DNA of 23,904 bases from Oleiagrimonas sp036379395 (GCA_036379395.1 DASVGR010000090.1:1-23904), one strand, 5' to 3'; shown: positions 13,791 to 22,974, counted from the stretch's first letter. The notes: generated by a model not told the origin, from the letters alone. Numbers and translations: made by a program.

Positions 13791-15707
13791 TCACAGCCGG
13801 CTGGTGGCGACCTTGACGTCGGTGTTCTGCTTGAGCACCTTCAGCCACTCATTGGTCGCGCTGGTCGCAAACGCTTGCCGCATCTGCGCCAGCAGCATCT
13901 TGCGCTGCATGGCCGGCAACTTGTCCGGATTGCCCGGATGAACGGCATCGAGCGACAGCAACGCAAAACTGCCGTTGCCAAGCGACACCATGCCGAAGCT
14001 GGGCTTCTTGTCAGCCGGATGTGCCATGGTGAAGGCCTTGTCCAGCAGCACCGCGCTTACATTCGGCTGATGCCGCGTGGCGCCCTTGAGTTGCAGTACC
14101 GGCTGCTGGGCCGACTTGGCCACGGCCTCGAGACCGGCAGCCGGCAGTTTGGCAAACAAGGCCTGCGCGCTCTTCTTGGCTGCCTGATCCACGCGCTGAT
14201 CAAGAATCGCCTGCCGGATCGCATCACTGACCGATGCCAACGACTTCGGCGTGGCCTTGTCGTGCGTCATCACGTGGATGACCACGATGTGGTTCGTGCC
14301 CAAGGTGATCGGGTCTGACGTGTTGCCGTCCTTGAGTACGCTGGACGAGAACGCCGCCTTGACCACGGCCGGATTGGCGGCAATGCCATCCTTGCCACCA
14401 TCGCGGCTGAACAGCCCGGTTTGCTGGATGGTCAGATGCAGCTTCTCGGCCGCCGGCTCCAGCGAAGCGGGATTTTCGTACACCAGGTCGGTCAACTTGC
14501 CGGCCAGTGTGCTGTAGGCCTTCTCGCGTTCGGTCTTTTCGACCTCGGCCAGCAGCTGGTCACGCACTTCGCTGAACGGCTTGGTCTTGCCGGCACGGAT
14601 GTCACGCAGCCAGATGATCTCGTAGCCATCGGGCGTCAACACCGGCGCGGAAATCTGGCCTTTCTGCATGGCGAACATGGCATCCTGGAATGCCTTGTTG
14701 GTCACGCCTTTCTGCAGCCAGCCAAGGTTGCCGCCCTGGAAGCTGGAACCGGCATCGTCGGAATACTTTTTCGCCAACGCGGCAAAATCCGCTCCCTTGG
14801 CCTTGGCCAGCGCGTCAACCTTGTTGGCCTTGGCCAACGCCGCTTTCTGCTGCGCCGGCGTGGCATTGGTCGGCACCTTGACGAGGATGTGCGAAACCAG
14901 ACGCTGCTGCGGTTCGACGAACCGGCTCTTTTCCTGCGCGTAACGCGCCTTCAACGCGGCATCGCCGACCTTGGCCGTCGGCGCCTTGAGTTTGGAGGCG
15001 TCCAGTTCGATGTATTTGACCGCCACGCGTTCGGGCGTCATGAATTGGCTCTGATGCGCCTTGTAATAGGCGGCCACTGCGGCATCGGACACCTTGGTGT
15101 CCTGAAGCGCGGGGCGCGGCAGCACCACGTAATGCAGATCACGCGTCTGCATTTGCAGCTTGAGATAGGCGTCAACATCGGCCGGTCCCAACGTGCTGGT
15201 GTCACTGATGGCCGACGGCAACAGCTTGGTCTGCAGGTCGGCCTGGACCTTCTGCTGGAACTGCATCGGCGTCATGCCGTTGCTGGTCAGCACGGCCTGG
15301 TAGGAATTGGGATCGAACTTGCCATTGATCTGGAAGGCCGGTACATCGGCAATCTGCGCGCGTATGGCCGCCTTGGTCACCACCAGCCCGAGCTTGTCAC
15401 TCGAACTTTGCAACAGGTAGCGATCAATCATGCCGTCCAGTACCTTCTTCTTGAAGGATGTCTGCTGGAATTCGGCGGCATCGAACTTGTCCCCCTGCTG
15501 TTCGCTCATCTGCCGGCGCAGATTGTTCATCTGCGTCTGGAACTCCTGCTGAGAGATCTTGTGCTTGCCGACCTTGGCGACCCAAGTGTCCTGATTGCTG
15601 ACGCTGTAACTGCCAACACCAAAGGCAACGGCCATCAGGAGGCCCAAGCCACCAAAAATGATGACGCCCGGCCAGCCCATGAATTTTTCGCGCAAACTCT
15701 GAAGCAT
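13791..15707 (-). CDS. ppiD: Peptidyl-prolyl cis-trans isomerase D, membrane-anchored chaperone
   Basis: A 638-residue periplasmic folding factor anchored in the inner membrane, associated in E. coli with the Sec translocon exit. One N-terminal transmembrane segment spans about residues 12-33 with no cleavage site. A SurA-N-like helical domain follows (about 40-190). A parvulin PPIC domain covers about 268-372 (RLVSHILVKV, FAALAKKYSDDAGSSFQGGNLGWL). A long C-terminal chaperone-like region ends at residue 638. Length fits E. coli PpiD (623 aa). The open frame continues to 15836, but the added 43 residues overlap a hairpin and lack similarity; MLQSLREKFMGW at 15707 is the typical start. GGAA lies about 9 nt upstream. 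Its location next to hupB and lon is the standard gammaproteobacterial order. Confidence 0.93.
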   Translation of the reverse strand: MLQSLREKFMGWPGVIIFGGLGLLMAVAFGVGSYSVSNQDTWVAKVGKHKISQQEFQTQMNNLRRQMSEQQGDKFDAAEFQQTSFKKKVLDGMIDRYLLQSSSDKLGLVVTKAAIRAQIADVPAFQINGKFDPNSYQAVLTSNGMTPMQFQQKVQADLQTKLLPSAISDTSTLGPADVDAYLKLQMQTRDLHYVVLPRPALQDTKVSDAAVAAYYKAHQSQFMTPERVAVKYIELDASKLKAPTAKVGDAALKARYAQEKSRFVEPQQRLVSHILVKVPTNATPAQQKAALAKANKVDALAKAKGADFAALAKKYSDDAGSSFQGGNLGWLQKGVTNKAFQDAMFAMQKGQISAPVLTPDGYEIIWLRDIRAGKTKPFSEVRDQLLAEVEKTEREKAYSTLAGKLTDLVYENPASLEPAAEKLHLTIQQTGLFSRDGGKDGIAANPAVVKAAFSSSVLKDGNTSDPITLGTNHIVVIHVMTHDKATPKSLASVSDAIRQAILDQRVDQAAKKSAQALFAKLPAAGLEAVAKSAQQPVLQLKGATRHQPNVSAVLLDKAFTMAHPADKKPSFGMVSLGNGSFALLSLDAVHPGNPDKLPAMQRKMLLAQMRQAFATSATNEWLKVLKQNTDVKVATSRL

Positions 15708-15735
15708 GAAATCGGTTCCAACGTAGGCAGGAACG

Positions 15736-15760
15736 ACAAGGGCGCCACAGGCGCCCTTGT
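15736..15760 (-). terminator. Stem-loop downstream of tRNA-Val
   Basis: A perfect 11-bp stem ACAAGGGCGCC/GGCGCCCTTGT with an ACA loop, between tRNA-Val and ppiD on the minus strand. It probably terminates the tRNA transcript, although the T-tract (TTGTCGTTCC) is weak. Confidence 0.6.
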
Positions 15761-15842
15761 GCGGTGTAACCCTGTGAATGGCGAGGTGGCGGAAATCTCC
15801 GTCAACGGGTTCGTATTCTAGCCGAACCCTGGCCATCGCTTT

Positions 15843-15917
15843 TGGTGGGTGCTGAGGGTTTCGAACCCCCGACCCTCGCCGTGTAAAGGCGACGCTCTAC
15901 CGCTGAGCTAAGCACCC
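15843..15917 (-). tRNA. tRNA-Val (anticodon TAC)
   Basis: A 75-nt cloverleaf with acceptor GGGTGCT/AGCACCC and encoded CCA. The anticodon stem TCGCC/GGCGA encloses TTTACAC, anticodon TAC. It lies 58 bp downstream of hupB on the same strand and may share its transcript. Confidence 0.96.
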
Positions 15918-15975
15918 TTGCAATCGCTGGCCCGTCAACGCCGCGCGGGCTTGCCGGGATTGCAGTTGCGCAAAC

Positions 15976-16248
15976 TCAGTTCAGCGCGTCCTTCAACGCC
16001 TTGCCCGGCTTGAATGCCGGAACCTTCGAAGCCTTGATCTTGATCTGCTCATTGGTGCGCGGGTTGCGACCCATGCGTGCCGCACGCTTGCGCACGGAGA
16101 AGGTGCCAAAGCCGACCAGGGAAACGGTGTCACCCTTCTTCAGCGCTTTCTTGACGGCTTCGGTAACCGCATCGACTGCATGCGCCGCATCAGTCTTGGA
16201 GATGTTGCATTCGTCGGCGACTTGGTTGACGAGATCAGTTTTGTTCAT
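15976..16248 (-). CDS. hupB: DNA-binding protein HU-beta
   Basis: A 90-residue nucleoid protein that bends and compacts DNA as a dimer. The sequence is a standard HU: N-terminal helices MNKTDLVNQVADEC, the VSLVGFGTFSVRKRAARMGRNPRT signature with the DNA-clamping beta-arm (about 45-75), and a C-terminal FKPGKALKDALN helix. The start is supported by GGGAG seven bases upstream of ATG. The position after lon and before ppiD is the conserved order for hupB. A promoter candidate lies 160-190 bp upstream. Confidence 0.97.
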   Translation of the reverse strand: MNKTDLVNQVADECNISKTDAAHAVDAVTEAVKKALKKGDTVSLVGFGTFSVRKRAARMGRNPRTNEQIKIKASKVPAFKPGKALKDALN

Positions 16249-16407
16249 TGAATCACTCCCTAAAACAGTGGATGTTCAGCGCGCAGGATCCGGACGAGAC
16301 AACGCCCGCTGATACAGATGAATCCGGTAGACACTCCCCCTATAGAGGGCCTCCTCATTCACCGCACCCGCCGGCCGTTGACGACGCCAGCTAGGCGCAG
16401 CGTGATC

Positions 16408-16436
16408 TTTATACCAGTGCCCTTGCATGTCCGCAA
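16408..16436 (-). promoter_or_regulatory. Probable hupB promoter
   Basis: On the minus strand TTGCGG (16436-16431), a 17-bp spacer and TATAAA (16413-16408). The leader to the hupB ATG would be about 150 nt. Confidence 0.5.
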
Positions 16437-16593
16437 TACAAGATGGCACAAGGGTTTGCGCCGTTTCACACCCCATGCCTCACTTGCACGACAGGCGCAA
16501 AAAATGCTTGCCTGACAAGCAACGAATCGCTTTGCCGCGCAATATCAACACGATGCGTGATCCCCTGCAGGTATCGCCGCAAGCCGCGGACAC

Positions 16594-16629
16594 CTTCAGG
16601 CGACGCCGCTTTCACGGCATCGCCTGAAG
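16594..16629 (-). terminator. Probable terminator of lon
   Basis: CTTCAGGCGA/TCGCCTGAAG, a C-A mismatch, then GCCG/CGGC and a CTTTCA loop, starting 6 bp after the lon stop. There is no real T-run on the minus strand, so it may act as an mRNA-end stabiliser instead. Confidence 0.55.
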
Positions 16630-16635
16630 CAAACA

Positions 16636-19098
16636 TCAATGCGGACGAGCCGGCGTACGCTGGCGCGCCTTGCCCGAAACGCCCCGCTGTCCACGCGGTG
16701 TCTTGGCCTTGCCACGCGTGACCGCCGGCCCGACCGGACGCTCCAGGGCCAGGTCCAGCACCTCGTCGATCCAGCGCACCGGATGGATGTCCAGGGCCTT
16801 GGTGACATTGTCCGGAATCTCGGCAAGGTCCTTCTTGTTTTCCTCGGGAATGATCACCGTGGTGATGCCGCCGCGATGCGCCGCGAGCAGTTTTTCCTTG
16901 AGGCCACCAATCGGCAGCACGCGGCCGCGCAGGGTGATCTCGCCGGTCATGGCCACTTCCGAGCGCACCGGAATCCCGGTCAGCACCGACACCAGTGCCG
17001 TGCACATGGCGATGCCCGCACTGGGGCCGTCCTTGGGCGTGGCACCTTCGGGAACATGCACGTGGATGTCATGTTTTTGATGAAATTCGTTGTCGATGCC
17101 CAGAGTCTCGGCGCGCGCGCGCACCACCGACAACGCCGCCATGATCGATTCCTTCATGACATCGCCCAGCTGGCCGGTATGCACCAGCTTGCCCTTGCCC
17201 GGCATCAACGCGCACTCGATCTGCAGCAGCTCGCCACCGACCTGCGTCCACGCCAGGCCCGTCACCAGCCCCACTTCGTTTTGCTGCTCCTTGCGGCCAA
17301 AATCGAACCGGCGCACGCCCAGGTACTTGTCCAGATTGCGCGCGTCGACCTTGACCATGCCGGCTGCCGTGGCCTTCTTGCCCTTTTTGGCCGGACCGGA
17401 CAGCGCCAATTGCTTGACCACCTTGCGGCAGATGCGCGCCAGCTCACGCTCCAGATTGCGCACACCCGACTCGCGCGTGTAGTAGCGCACGATATCGCGG
17501 ATGGCCCCCTCGGACACGGCAAGCTCGCCTTCCTTGAGACCGTTGGCCTTGAGCTCTTTCGGCAACAGATAGCGTTCGGCGATGGCCAGCTTCTCGTCCT
17601 CGGTGTAGCCGGGGATGCGGATCACCTCCATGCGGTCGAGCAGCGGCCCCGGGATGTTCAGCGAGTTGGCCGTCGCGATCCACATGACGTGCGACAGGTC
17701 CAGGTCGACTTCCAGATAATGGTCGTTGAAGGCGTGATTCTGTTCCGGATCAAGCACCTCGAGCAGCGCCGAGGACGGATCGCCGCGAAAATCCATGCTC
17801 ATCTTGTCGATCTCGTCGAGCATGAACAGCGGGTTCTGCGTACCCGCCTTCTTGAGGTTTTGCACGATGCGGCCCGGCATCGAACCGATGTAGGTGCGCC
17901 GATGGCCGCGAATCTCGGCCTCGTCGCGCACACCGCCCAGGCTCATGCGCACGAACTTGCGGTTGGTCGCGCGGGCGATGGACTGCCCCAGCGAGGTCTT
18001 GCCCACGCCCGGCGGTCCGACCAGGCACAGGATCGGGCCTTTCATGGCCTTCACGCGCTGCTGCACGGCCAGATACTCGAGGATGCGTTCCTTGACCTTT
18101 TCCAAGCCGTAATGATCGGCATCAAGCACGCCTTCGGCTTCCTTGAGATTGGTACTGACGTGCGAGCGCTTCTTCCACGGCACGGCGACCAGCCAGTCGA
18201 GGTAGTTGCGCACCACCGATGCCTCGGCCGACATCGGCGACATCTGCTTGAGTTTGCCCAGCTCCTGGTTGGCCTTGGCCAGCACCGTCTTGGGCATGCC
18301 GGCATCGGCGATTTTCTTTTCCAGCAGGTCCAGCTCGCTGGCGCCCTCGCCGTCGCCGCCCAGTTCCTTCTGGATGGCCTTCATCTGTTCGTTGAGGTAA
18401 TACTCGCGCTGGCTTTTTTCCATCTGCGACTTGATGCGCCCGCGAATGCGCTTTTCCACGCGCTGCAGGTCCATCTCGTTGTCGACCAGGCCGATCAGCT
18501 TTTCGAGGCGCTTGCCGACATCGAGCATTTCCAGCACCAGCTGCTTGTCGGCCAGGCGCACGGAAAGATGCGCGGCGATGGAATCGGCCAGACGCGACGG
18601 ATCGTCGATGCCGGACAACGTCGACAGGATTTCCGGCGGCAACTTGCGGCTTTGCTTGACCAGCTGCTCGAACAACGACACCAGCGTATGCGCCACCACA
18701 TCGAGTTCCTGCGCCTTGCTGCTGGCGACCGACTCGACCTTGTGCGCCACGGCGCTCAATACATCCTCGCCGGGCTGCCATTTGTCGATCGCCACGCGCG
18801 ACTGGCCTTCGACCAGCACCTTGACGGTGCCGTCCGGCAACTTCAGCAGCTGCAAGACGCCGGCCAACGTGCCGACCTGGTACAAATCATCGCCCTTGGG
18901 ATCGTCGGTGTCGGGGCTGGTCTGCGCGACCAGCAGGATCTGGCGCTCGTTTTCCATCGCCACTTCGAGTGCGCGCATCGACTTGTCGCGACCGACGAAC
19001 AGCGGAATGACCATGTTGGGGTAAACCACAACGTCGCGCAGCGGCAGAACCGGCAAGGAGTCGAGCTGCACGTGGGCGGGGGCGGACTTGCGTGGCAT
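16636..19098 (-). CDS. lon: ATP-dependent protease Lon
   Basis: An 820-residue cytosolic AAA+ serine protease for misfolded and regulatory proteins. The N-terminal substrate-binding LON domain spans about 14-210, with a coiled-coil region around 190-245. The AAA+ module has Walker A GPPGVGKT (361-368) and Walker B LFMLDEID (424-431). The protease domain carries the Ser-Lys dyad: Ser693 in PKDGPSAG and Lys734 in GGLKEKLLAAHRGG. Beyond about residue 787 a basic, low-complexity tail rich in R, K, G and P extends past the usual end. The ATG at 19098 gives the normal LPVLPLRDVVVYPNM start; the frame is open to 19164 but without homology. The ribosome site is weak. It lies downstream of clpX with a stem-loop between, so it probably has its own, perhaps heat-responsive, promoter that I could not pin down. 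Confidence 0.97.
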   Translation of the reverse strand: MPRKSAPAHVQLDSLPVLPLRDVVVYPNMVIPLFVGRDKSMRALEVAMENERQILLVAQTSPDTDDPKGDDLYQVGTLAGVLQLLKLPDGTVKVLVEGQSRVAIDKWQPGEDVLSAVAHKVESVASSKAQELDVVAHTLVSLFEQLVKQSRKLPPEILSTLSGIDDPSRLADSIAAHLSVRLADKQLVLEMLDVGKRLEKLIGLVDNEMDLQRVEKRIRGRIKSQMEKSQREYYLNEQMKAIQKELGGDGEGASELDLLEKKIADAGMPKTVLAKANQELGKLKQMSPMSAEASVVRNYLDWLVAVPWKKRSHVSTNLKEAEGVLDADHYGLEKVKERILEYLAVQQRVKAMKGPILCLVGPPGVGKTSLGQSIARATNRKFVRMSLGGVRDEAEIRGHRRTYIGSMPGRIVQNLKKAGTQNPLFMLDEIDKMSMDFRGDPSSALLEVLDPEQNHAFNDHYLEVDLDLSHVMWIATANSLNIPGPLLDRMEVIRIPGYTEDEKLAIAERYLLPKELKANGLKEGELAVSEGAIRDIVRYYTRESGVRNLERELARICRKVVKQLALSGPAKKGKKATAAGMVKVDARNLDKYLGVRRFDFGRKEQQNEVGLVTGLAWTQVGGELLQIECALMPGKGKLVHTGQLGDVMKESIMAALSVVRARAETLGIDNEFHQKHDIHVHVPEGATPKDGPSAGIAMCTALVSVLTGIPVRSEVAMTGEITLRGRVLPIGGLKEKLLAAHRGGITTVIIPEENKKDLAEIPDNVTKALDIHPVRWIDEVLDLALERPVGPAVTRGKAKTPRGQRGVSGKARQRTPARPH

Positions 19099-19220
19099 CA
19101 GGCAATCTCTGGAGTTGAAACGAGGACAAGCCCGAGACTGCGCCCGGGTTCTCATCATGGTCAAGTGGTGGCTTATGCTGCCGGATCAAGGGTGACGCGC
19201 CAATGCGCATCACACAAACG

Positions 19221-19255
19221 CGAACGCCTTCCCGGTGCATCCGGGAAGGCGTTCG
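19221..19255 (-). terminator. Stem-loop terminator after clpX
   Basis: A perfect 15-bp stem (19221-19235 with 19241-19255) with a TGCAT loop, 28 bp after the clpX stop. CGTTTGTGTG follows on the minus strand, a modest T-tract. Confidence 0.75.
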
Positions 19256-19282
19256 TGGCATGCCGCAAGCGAAACCTCGTCG

Positions 19283-20575
19283 TCACGCGGCGCCGCCGGC
19301 CTCTTCCAGCTTGGGCGGCTGCATGTTGCCGTGGTAGATGAGATACGGCTCGGCCTGGCCTTCGATGACGGCCTCGTCGACCACCACCTTGCTGACGTGT
19401 TCGAGCGACGGCAGCTCATACATGGTGTCCAGCAGCACTTGCTCGAGAATGGTGCGCAGGCCGCGCGCGCCGGTCTTGCGCTTGAGCGCCTTCTTGGCCA
19501 CGGCACGCAAGGCTTCGGGCCGGAACTCCAGCTCGACGTTTTCCATCTCGAACAGTTTCTTGAACTGTTTGGTGACGGCGTTCTTCGGCTCGACCAGGAT
19601 TTGCACCAGCGCATCCTCGTCCAGCTCGTCCAGCGTGGCCACCACCGGCAAACGGCCGACGAACTCGGGGATCAGGCCAAAATGCACCAGATCTTCCGGT
19701 TCGACCGAAGACAGCAGCTTGCCGATGTTGTCCTTGCGGTCCTTGGAACGCACTTCGGCGTTGAAGCCGATGCCGGTCGTCTCCGAGCGCCGCTGGATGA
19801 CCTTTTCCAGACCGGCAAACGCGCCCCCGCAGATGAACAGGATGTTCTTGGTGTCGACCTGCAAAAATTCCTGCTGCGGATGCTTGCGCCCGCCCTGCGG
19901 CGGAATCGACGCCAGCGTGCCTTCGATCAGCTTGAGCAGCGCCTGCTGCACGCCCTCGCCAGACACGTCGCGCGTGATCGACGGGTTTTCGCTCTTGCGC
20001 GAAATCTTGTCGATCTCGTCGATGTAGACAATGCCGGCCTGCGCCTTCTCGACGTCGTAGTCGCACTTTTGCAGCAGCTTCTGGATGATGTTCTCGACAT
20101 CCTCACCCACGTAGCCGGCTTCGGTCAGCGTGGTGGCATCGGCAATCGTGAACGGCACGTTGAGCAGGCGCGCCAGCGTCTCGGCCAGCAGCGTCTTGCC
20201 CGAGCCGGTCGGACCGATCAGCAGGATGTTGGACTTGGACAGCTCGACGCCGTCGTCCTTGCCGCGCGCTTCCTGGCGCTTGTAGTGGTTGTACACGGCC
20301 ACCGCCAGCGCCTTCTTGGCACGGGTCTGGCCGATGACGTACTGGTCGAGCGTCTCGTTGATCTCGCGCGGCTTGGGCAGATGCGCGCGGCCGGCGGCCG
20401 CCTTCTCTTCCAGTTCCTCGCGGATGATGTCGTTGCAAAGTTCGACGCACTCATCGCAAATGAACACGGACGGACCCGCGATCAGTTTGCGTACTTCATG
20501 CTGGCTTTTGCCGCAAAACGAGCAGTAGAGAATCTTGCCACTGTCGTTGGAACGGCCCTGCCGGTCGTCGCTCAT
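19283..20575 (-). CDS. clpX: ATP-dependent Clp protease ATP-binding subunit ClpX
   Basis: The 430-residue AAA+ unfoldase that recognises tagged or adaptor-bound proteins and feeds them to ClpP. The N-terminal C4 zinc domain has C18, C21, C40 and C43 (CSFC and CDEC). Walker A GPTGSGKT is at 121-128 and Walker B GIVYIDEIDK at 181-190. The GYVGED pore loop (154-159), the RKHPQQEF loop, the IGF ClpP-docking loop (TGIGFNAEVR) and the sensor-2 GARGLR follow in order. Length is typical (about 424 aa). It sits 143 bp downstream of clpP with a GC stem-loop between, so it may be read both through from clpP and independently. Confidence 0.98.
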   Translation of the reverse strand: MSDDRQGRSNDSGKILYCSFCGKSQHEVRKLIAGPSVFICDECVELCNDIIREELEEKAAAGRAHLPKPREINETLDQYVIGQTRAKKALAVAVYNHYKRQEARGKDDGVELSKSNILLIGPTGSGKTLLAETLARLLNVPFTIADATTLTEAGYVGEDVENIIQKLLQKCDYDVEKAQAGIVYIDEIDKISRKSENPSITRDVSGEGVQQALLKLIEGTLASIPPQGGRKHPQQEFLQVDTKNILFICGGAFAGLEKVIQRRSETTGIGFNAEVRSKDRKDNIGKLLSSVEPEDLVHFGLIPEFVGRLPVVATLDELDEDALVQILVEPKNAVTKQFKKLFEMENVELEFRPEALRAVAKKALKRKTGARGLRTILEQVLLDTMYELPSLEHVSKVVVDEAVIEGQAEPYLIYHGNMQPPKLEEAGGAA

Positions 20576-20687
20576 GCTGTTGTCCTGACCTGGTGATGCT
20601 TGCTAGTGGAGAATAGCATAGCGCGCCCCGCGGCCATGCCAAAAGAGGGCCGCCAGAAGGTCGATTGGGGGCTTTGTCAAAGGGGCA

Positions 20688-20710
20688 TCGGGCGCCAAGA
20701 CGGCGCCCGA
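20688..20710 (-). terminator. Stem-loop between clpP and clpX
   Basis: A 9-bp stem TCGGGCGCC/GGCGCCCGA with a 5-nt loop, 8 bp after the clpP stop. Only CCCCTTTG follows on the minus strand, so it is probably a partial terminator or mRNA stabiliser between clpP and clpX. Confidence 0.55.
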
Positions 20711-20718
20711 CGAAGGTT

Positions 20719-21351
20719 TCACGCCGACTTCACGCTCTCGCCGGGGCGCTTGTCGAGCACCTGGTCGATCAGGCCGTAGGCGCAGGCCTGGTCGGCACTC
20801 ATGAAGTTGTCGCGCTCCATGTCGTGCTGCAGCTCGTCCACCGTCCTGCCGGTGTGGTGCGCGTACAGCTCGTTCAGGCGCCTGCGCAGGTAGATGATTT
20901 CCTTGGCGTGGATCTCGATGTCGGTGGCCTGGCCCTGCGCGCCACCGGACGGCTGGTGGATCATGACGCGCGAGTTGGGCAACGCGTAACGCTTGCCCTT
21001 GGCGCCTGCCATCAGCAGCAGGGAGCCGGCACTGCACGCCTGGCCGATGCACATCGTGCTGACGTCCGGCTTGATGAACTGCATGGTGTCGTAGATGGCC
21101 AGGCCCGCCGTGACCACGCCGCCGGGGCTGTTGATGTAGAAGTTGATGTCCTTGTCCGGGTTTTCGGACTCCAGGAACAACATCTGCGCCACCACCAGAT
21201 TGGCCACGTCGTCGTCGATGGGGCCAACCAGGAAAATCACGCGCTCCTTGAGCAAACGCGAATAAATGTCGAACGAACGCTCGCCGCGGGCCGTCTGTTC
21301 GACGACCATCGGAACCAGATTGAGCGCCGTGCTTGGGGTGCTGTGGGACAT
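20719..21351 (-). CDS. clpP: ATP-dependent Clp protease proteolytic subunit ClpP
   Basis: A 210-residue serine peptidase that forms the tetradecameric chamber served by ClpX (and ClpA). The catalytic triad is visible as Ser107 (GQACSAGS), His132 (MIHQPSGG) and Asp181 (MERDNFMSA). The MVVEQTARGERSFDIYSRLLKERVIFL block marks the mature N-terminal region, with a short propeptide before it. The start at 21351 is fixed by GGAGG four to five bases upstream; the frame extends to 21393 without support. It follows tig by 63 bp, the standard tig-clpP-clpX arrangement. Confidence 0.98.
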   Translation of the reverse strand: MSHSTPSTALNLVPMVVEQTARGERSFDIYSRLLKERVIFLVGPIDDDVANLVVAQMLFLESENPDKDINFYINSPGGVVTAGLAIYDTMQFIKPDVSTMCIGQACSAGSLLLMAGAKGKRYALPNSRVMIHQPSGGAQGQATDIEIHAKEIIYLRRRLNELYAHHTGRTVDELQHDMERDNFMSADQACAYGLIDQVLDKRPGESVKSA

Positions 21352-21414
21352 GGAGCCTCCGTCAATCGTCAACGTCGCGCGGGCATGCCCCACGCACCAG
21401 TGGGCAGGAGCTTA

Positions 21415-22710
21415 TCAGGCCGCCTGACCGGGACGCATCACCTCGTCGAAGCTCAGCGCCTTGTCGGTGGTCTTGGCGTTGTCCGCCACCCACTCGGCCA
21501 CCTGGTCTTCCATCACGCGGTTTTGCAGTCCCTGCATCAACTGGGGGTCCTGCGCGTACAGTTCAACGACTTTTTCCGGCTCTTCATAAGTGGACGCGAT
21601 GGTGCTGATGAACTGCGCCACGCGCTTGCGGTCCAGCTCCAGCTTCTGCTTGCGGGCAATCTCGCCCATCAGCAGCGCCGCGGCCACGCGCTTCTTGGCC
21701 ATCGGACGAGCCGTGTCCAGCGCCTGTTGCGGCACTGCCTGGCCTTCCGGGATGCGACCTTCCAACAGCGCCTTGACTTCGCTTTCGACCATCACGTCCG
21801 GCACATCCAGATCCGGATAGGCATCGGCCAGCTTTTCGGCCACTTCATTCTTCAGGCGCACCAGCAGCGCGCCCTTGAGCTCGCGCTCGAGATTGCTGCG
21901 CACGTCGTCGCGGAAGGTTTCCAGCGAGCCGTCGGCAACGCCGAACTGCTTGATGAAATCCTCGTCCAGTTCCGGGATGTTCGGCTCCTGCACCTTGATG
22001 ATCTTCAAGGTGACGGCGGCCTTGCGACCGGCCAGGTTCCCGTTGCCGAAATCGGCCGGGAACTCGATGTCCTCGTTGACTTCGTCGCCGGCGCTCTTGC
22101 CGGTCAGCGCGCCTTCCAGCGCCGTGAACAGCGTGCCTGAACCCAGCACGCTGCCGGCGCGCTCCAGGCCCTCGGCCGGGAAGCGGTAGTCGCCGACCGT
22201 GGCGCTGTATTCGAACATCACGAAGTCGTCGGCCTGCGAGGCACGCTCGACCACGTCGAAATGACGGCGCTGCTTGCGCAGGGTGTCGATCATGGCGTCG
22301 ATGTCGGCGTCCTTCACTTCCGCCGTCGGACGCTCGATGGCCAGTTCCGCCACGTCGATTTCCGGGAATTCCGGCATCACCTCGAACGAGGCCGTGTAGG
22401 CGATCTCGCCGTTGTCCGGCGTGCCGGTCGTGTCGATGACAGGCTGCGCCACCGGCTGCAGCTTTTCCTGTTCGAACGCCTCGCGCAGGCTCTCGCCGAT
22501 CATCTGCGACAGCGCTTCGCCGCGCACCTGCTCGCCAAAACGCTGCTTGACGACCTGCACCGGCACGCGGCCCGGCCGGAAGCCCTTCAGGCGCACGGTG
22601 CGGCCCAGCTCGGTGATGCGCGCGCTGACGTTGCTGTCCAACTGTTCAGCGGAAAGTTTGACCGTGAGCTTGCGCCCCAGCGTACCGACGTTTTCAACCG
22701 AAACTTGCAT
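21415..22710 (-). CDS. tig: Trigger factor, ribosome-associated chaperone and prolyl isomerase
   Basis: A 431-residue chaperone that docks at the ribosomal exit tunnel. The N-terminal ribosome-binding domain has the signature GFRPGRVP at 43-50. The FKBP-like domain covers about 155-245 (DDFVMFEYSATVGDYRF, GDEVNEDIEFPADFG). The C-terminal helical arm domain extends to about residue 420. Length matches the family (about 432 aa). The start at 22710 is supported by AGGAG six bases upstream; six extra in-frame codons to 22728 are unsupported. It opens the tig-clpP-clpX-lon block and lies 80 bp downstream of tRNA-Leu(TAG), which may share its promoter. Confidence 0.97.
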   Translation of the reverse strand: MQVSVENVGTLGRKLTVKLSAEQLDSNVSARITELGRTVRLKGFRPGRVPVQVVKQRFGEQVRGEALSQMIGESLREAFEQEKLQPVAQPVIDTTGTPDNGEIAYTASFEVMPEFPEIDVAELAIERPTAEVKDADIDAMIDTLRKQRRHFDVVERASQADDFVMFEYSATVGDYRFPAEGLERAGSVLGSGTLFTALEGALTGKSAGDEVNEDIEFPADFGNGNLAGRKAAVTLKIIKVQEPNIPELDEDFIKQFGVADGSLETFRDDVRSNLERELKGALLVRLKNEVAEKLADAYPDLDVPDVMVESEVKALLEGRIPEGQAVPQQALDTARPMAKKRVAAALLMGEIARKQKLELDRKRVAQFISTIASTYEEPEKVVELYAQDPQLMQGLQNRVMEDQVAEWVADNAKTTDKALSFDEVMRPGQAA

Positions 22711-22790
22711 GAGATCTCCTGGAGCCACCCGACAGTTGGGCGCGTTGAGTGGCCATGTGCCACCTTGAATGAAAAGCCACCGGCCAACGA

Positions 22791-22876
22791 TGGTGCGAAA
22801 GGGGGGACTCGAACCCCCACGGGGGTTGCCCGCTGGAACCTAAATCCAGTGCGTCTACCAATTCCGCCACTTTCGC
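22791..22876 (-). tRNA. tRNA-Leu (anticodon TAG)
   Basis: An 86-nt class II tRNA with acceptor GCGAAAG/CTTTCGC, encoded CCA and a long variable arm. The anticodon stem CTGGA/TCCAG encloses TTTAGGT, anticodon TAG. It precedes tig on the same strand. Confidence 0.96.
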
Positions 22877-22945
22877 GCATGCGCCGACCTTTGCACCAAG
22901 CCGGAACCAGCCATCGCCACTGCCGGCCTCGCGCACAAGCCCTCG

Positions 22946-22974
22946 ATTTTAGTTGCGCGCACGCGGCGACACAA
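22946..22974 (-). promoter_or_regulatory. Probable promoter of tRNA-Leu(TAG), possibly also serving tig
   Basis: On the minus strand TTGTGT (22974-22969), a 17-bp spacer and TAAAAT (22951-22946), about 70 bp upstream of the tRNA. It lies just downstream of the terminator that ends the His-Lys tRNA unit. Confidence 0.5.

Larger units (their letters stand above)
16249..16635. other. lon-hupB intergenic region, 387 bp, no gene
   Basis: No convincing protein gene is found on either strand; the short open frames lack ribosome sites and family resemblance. The region holds the hupB promoter candidate (16408-16436) and the stem-loop after lon (16594-16629). From about 16300 to 16450 it would be a long hupB leader, with no structure I recognise. 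Confidence 0.6.

Noticed and set aside
19099..19282. Sigma-32 heat-shock promoter for lon
   Set aside because: CTTGA-like sequences occur, but none is followed at the right distance by a CCCCAT-like -10, so no site is claimed.
16639..19341. 900-codon open frame on the plus strand opposite lon
   Set aside because: It is an antisense shadow: lon on the other strand has every catalytic motif, and this frame shows no domain and no ribosome site.
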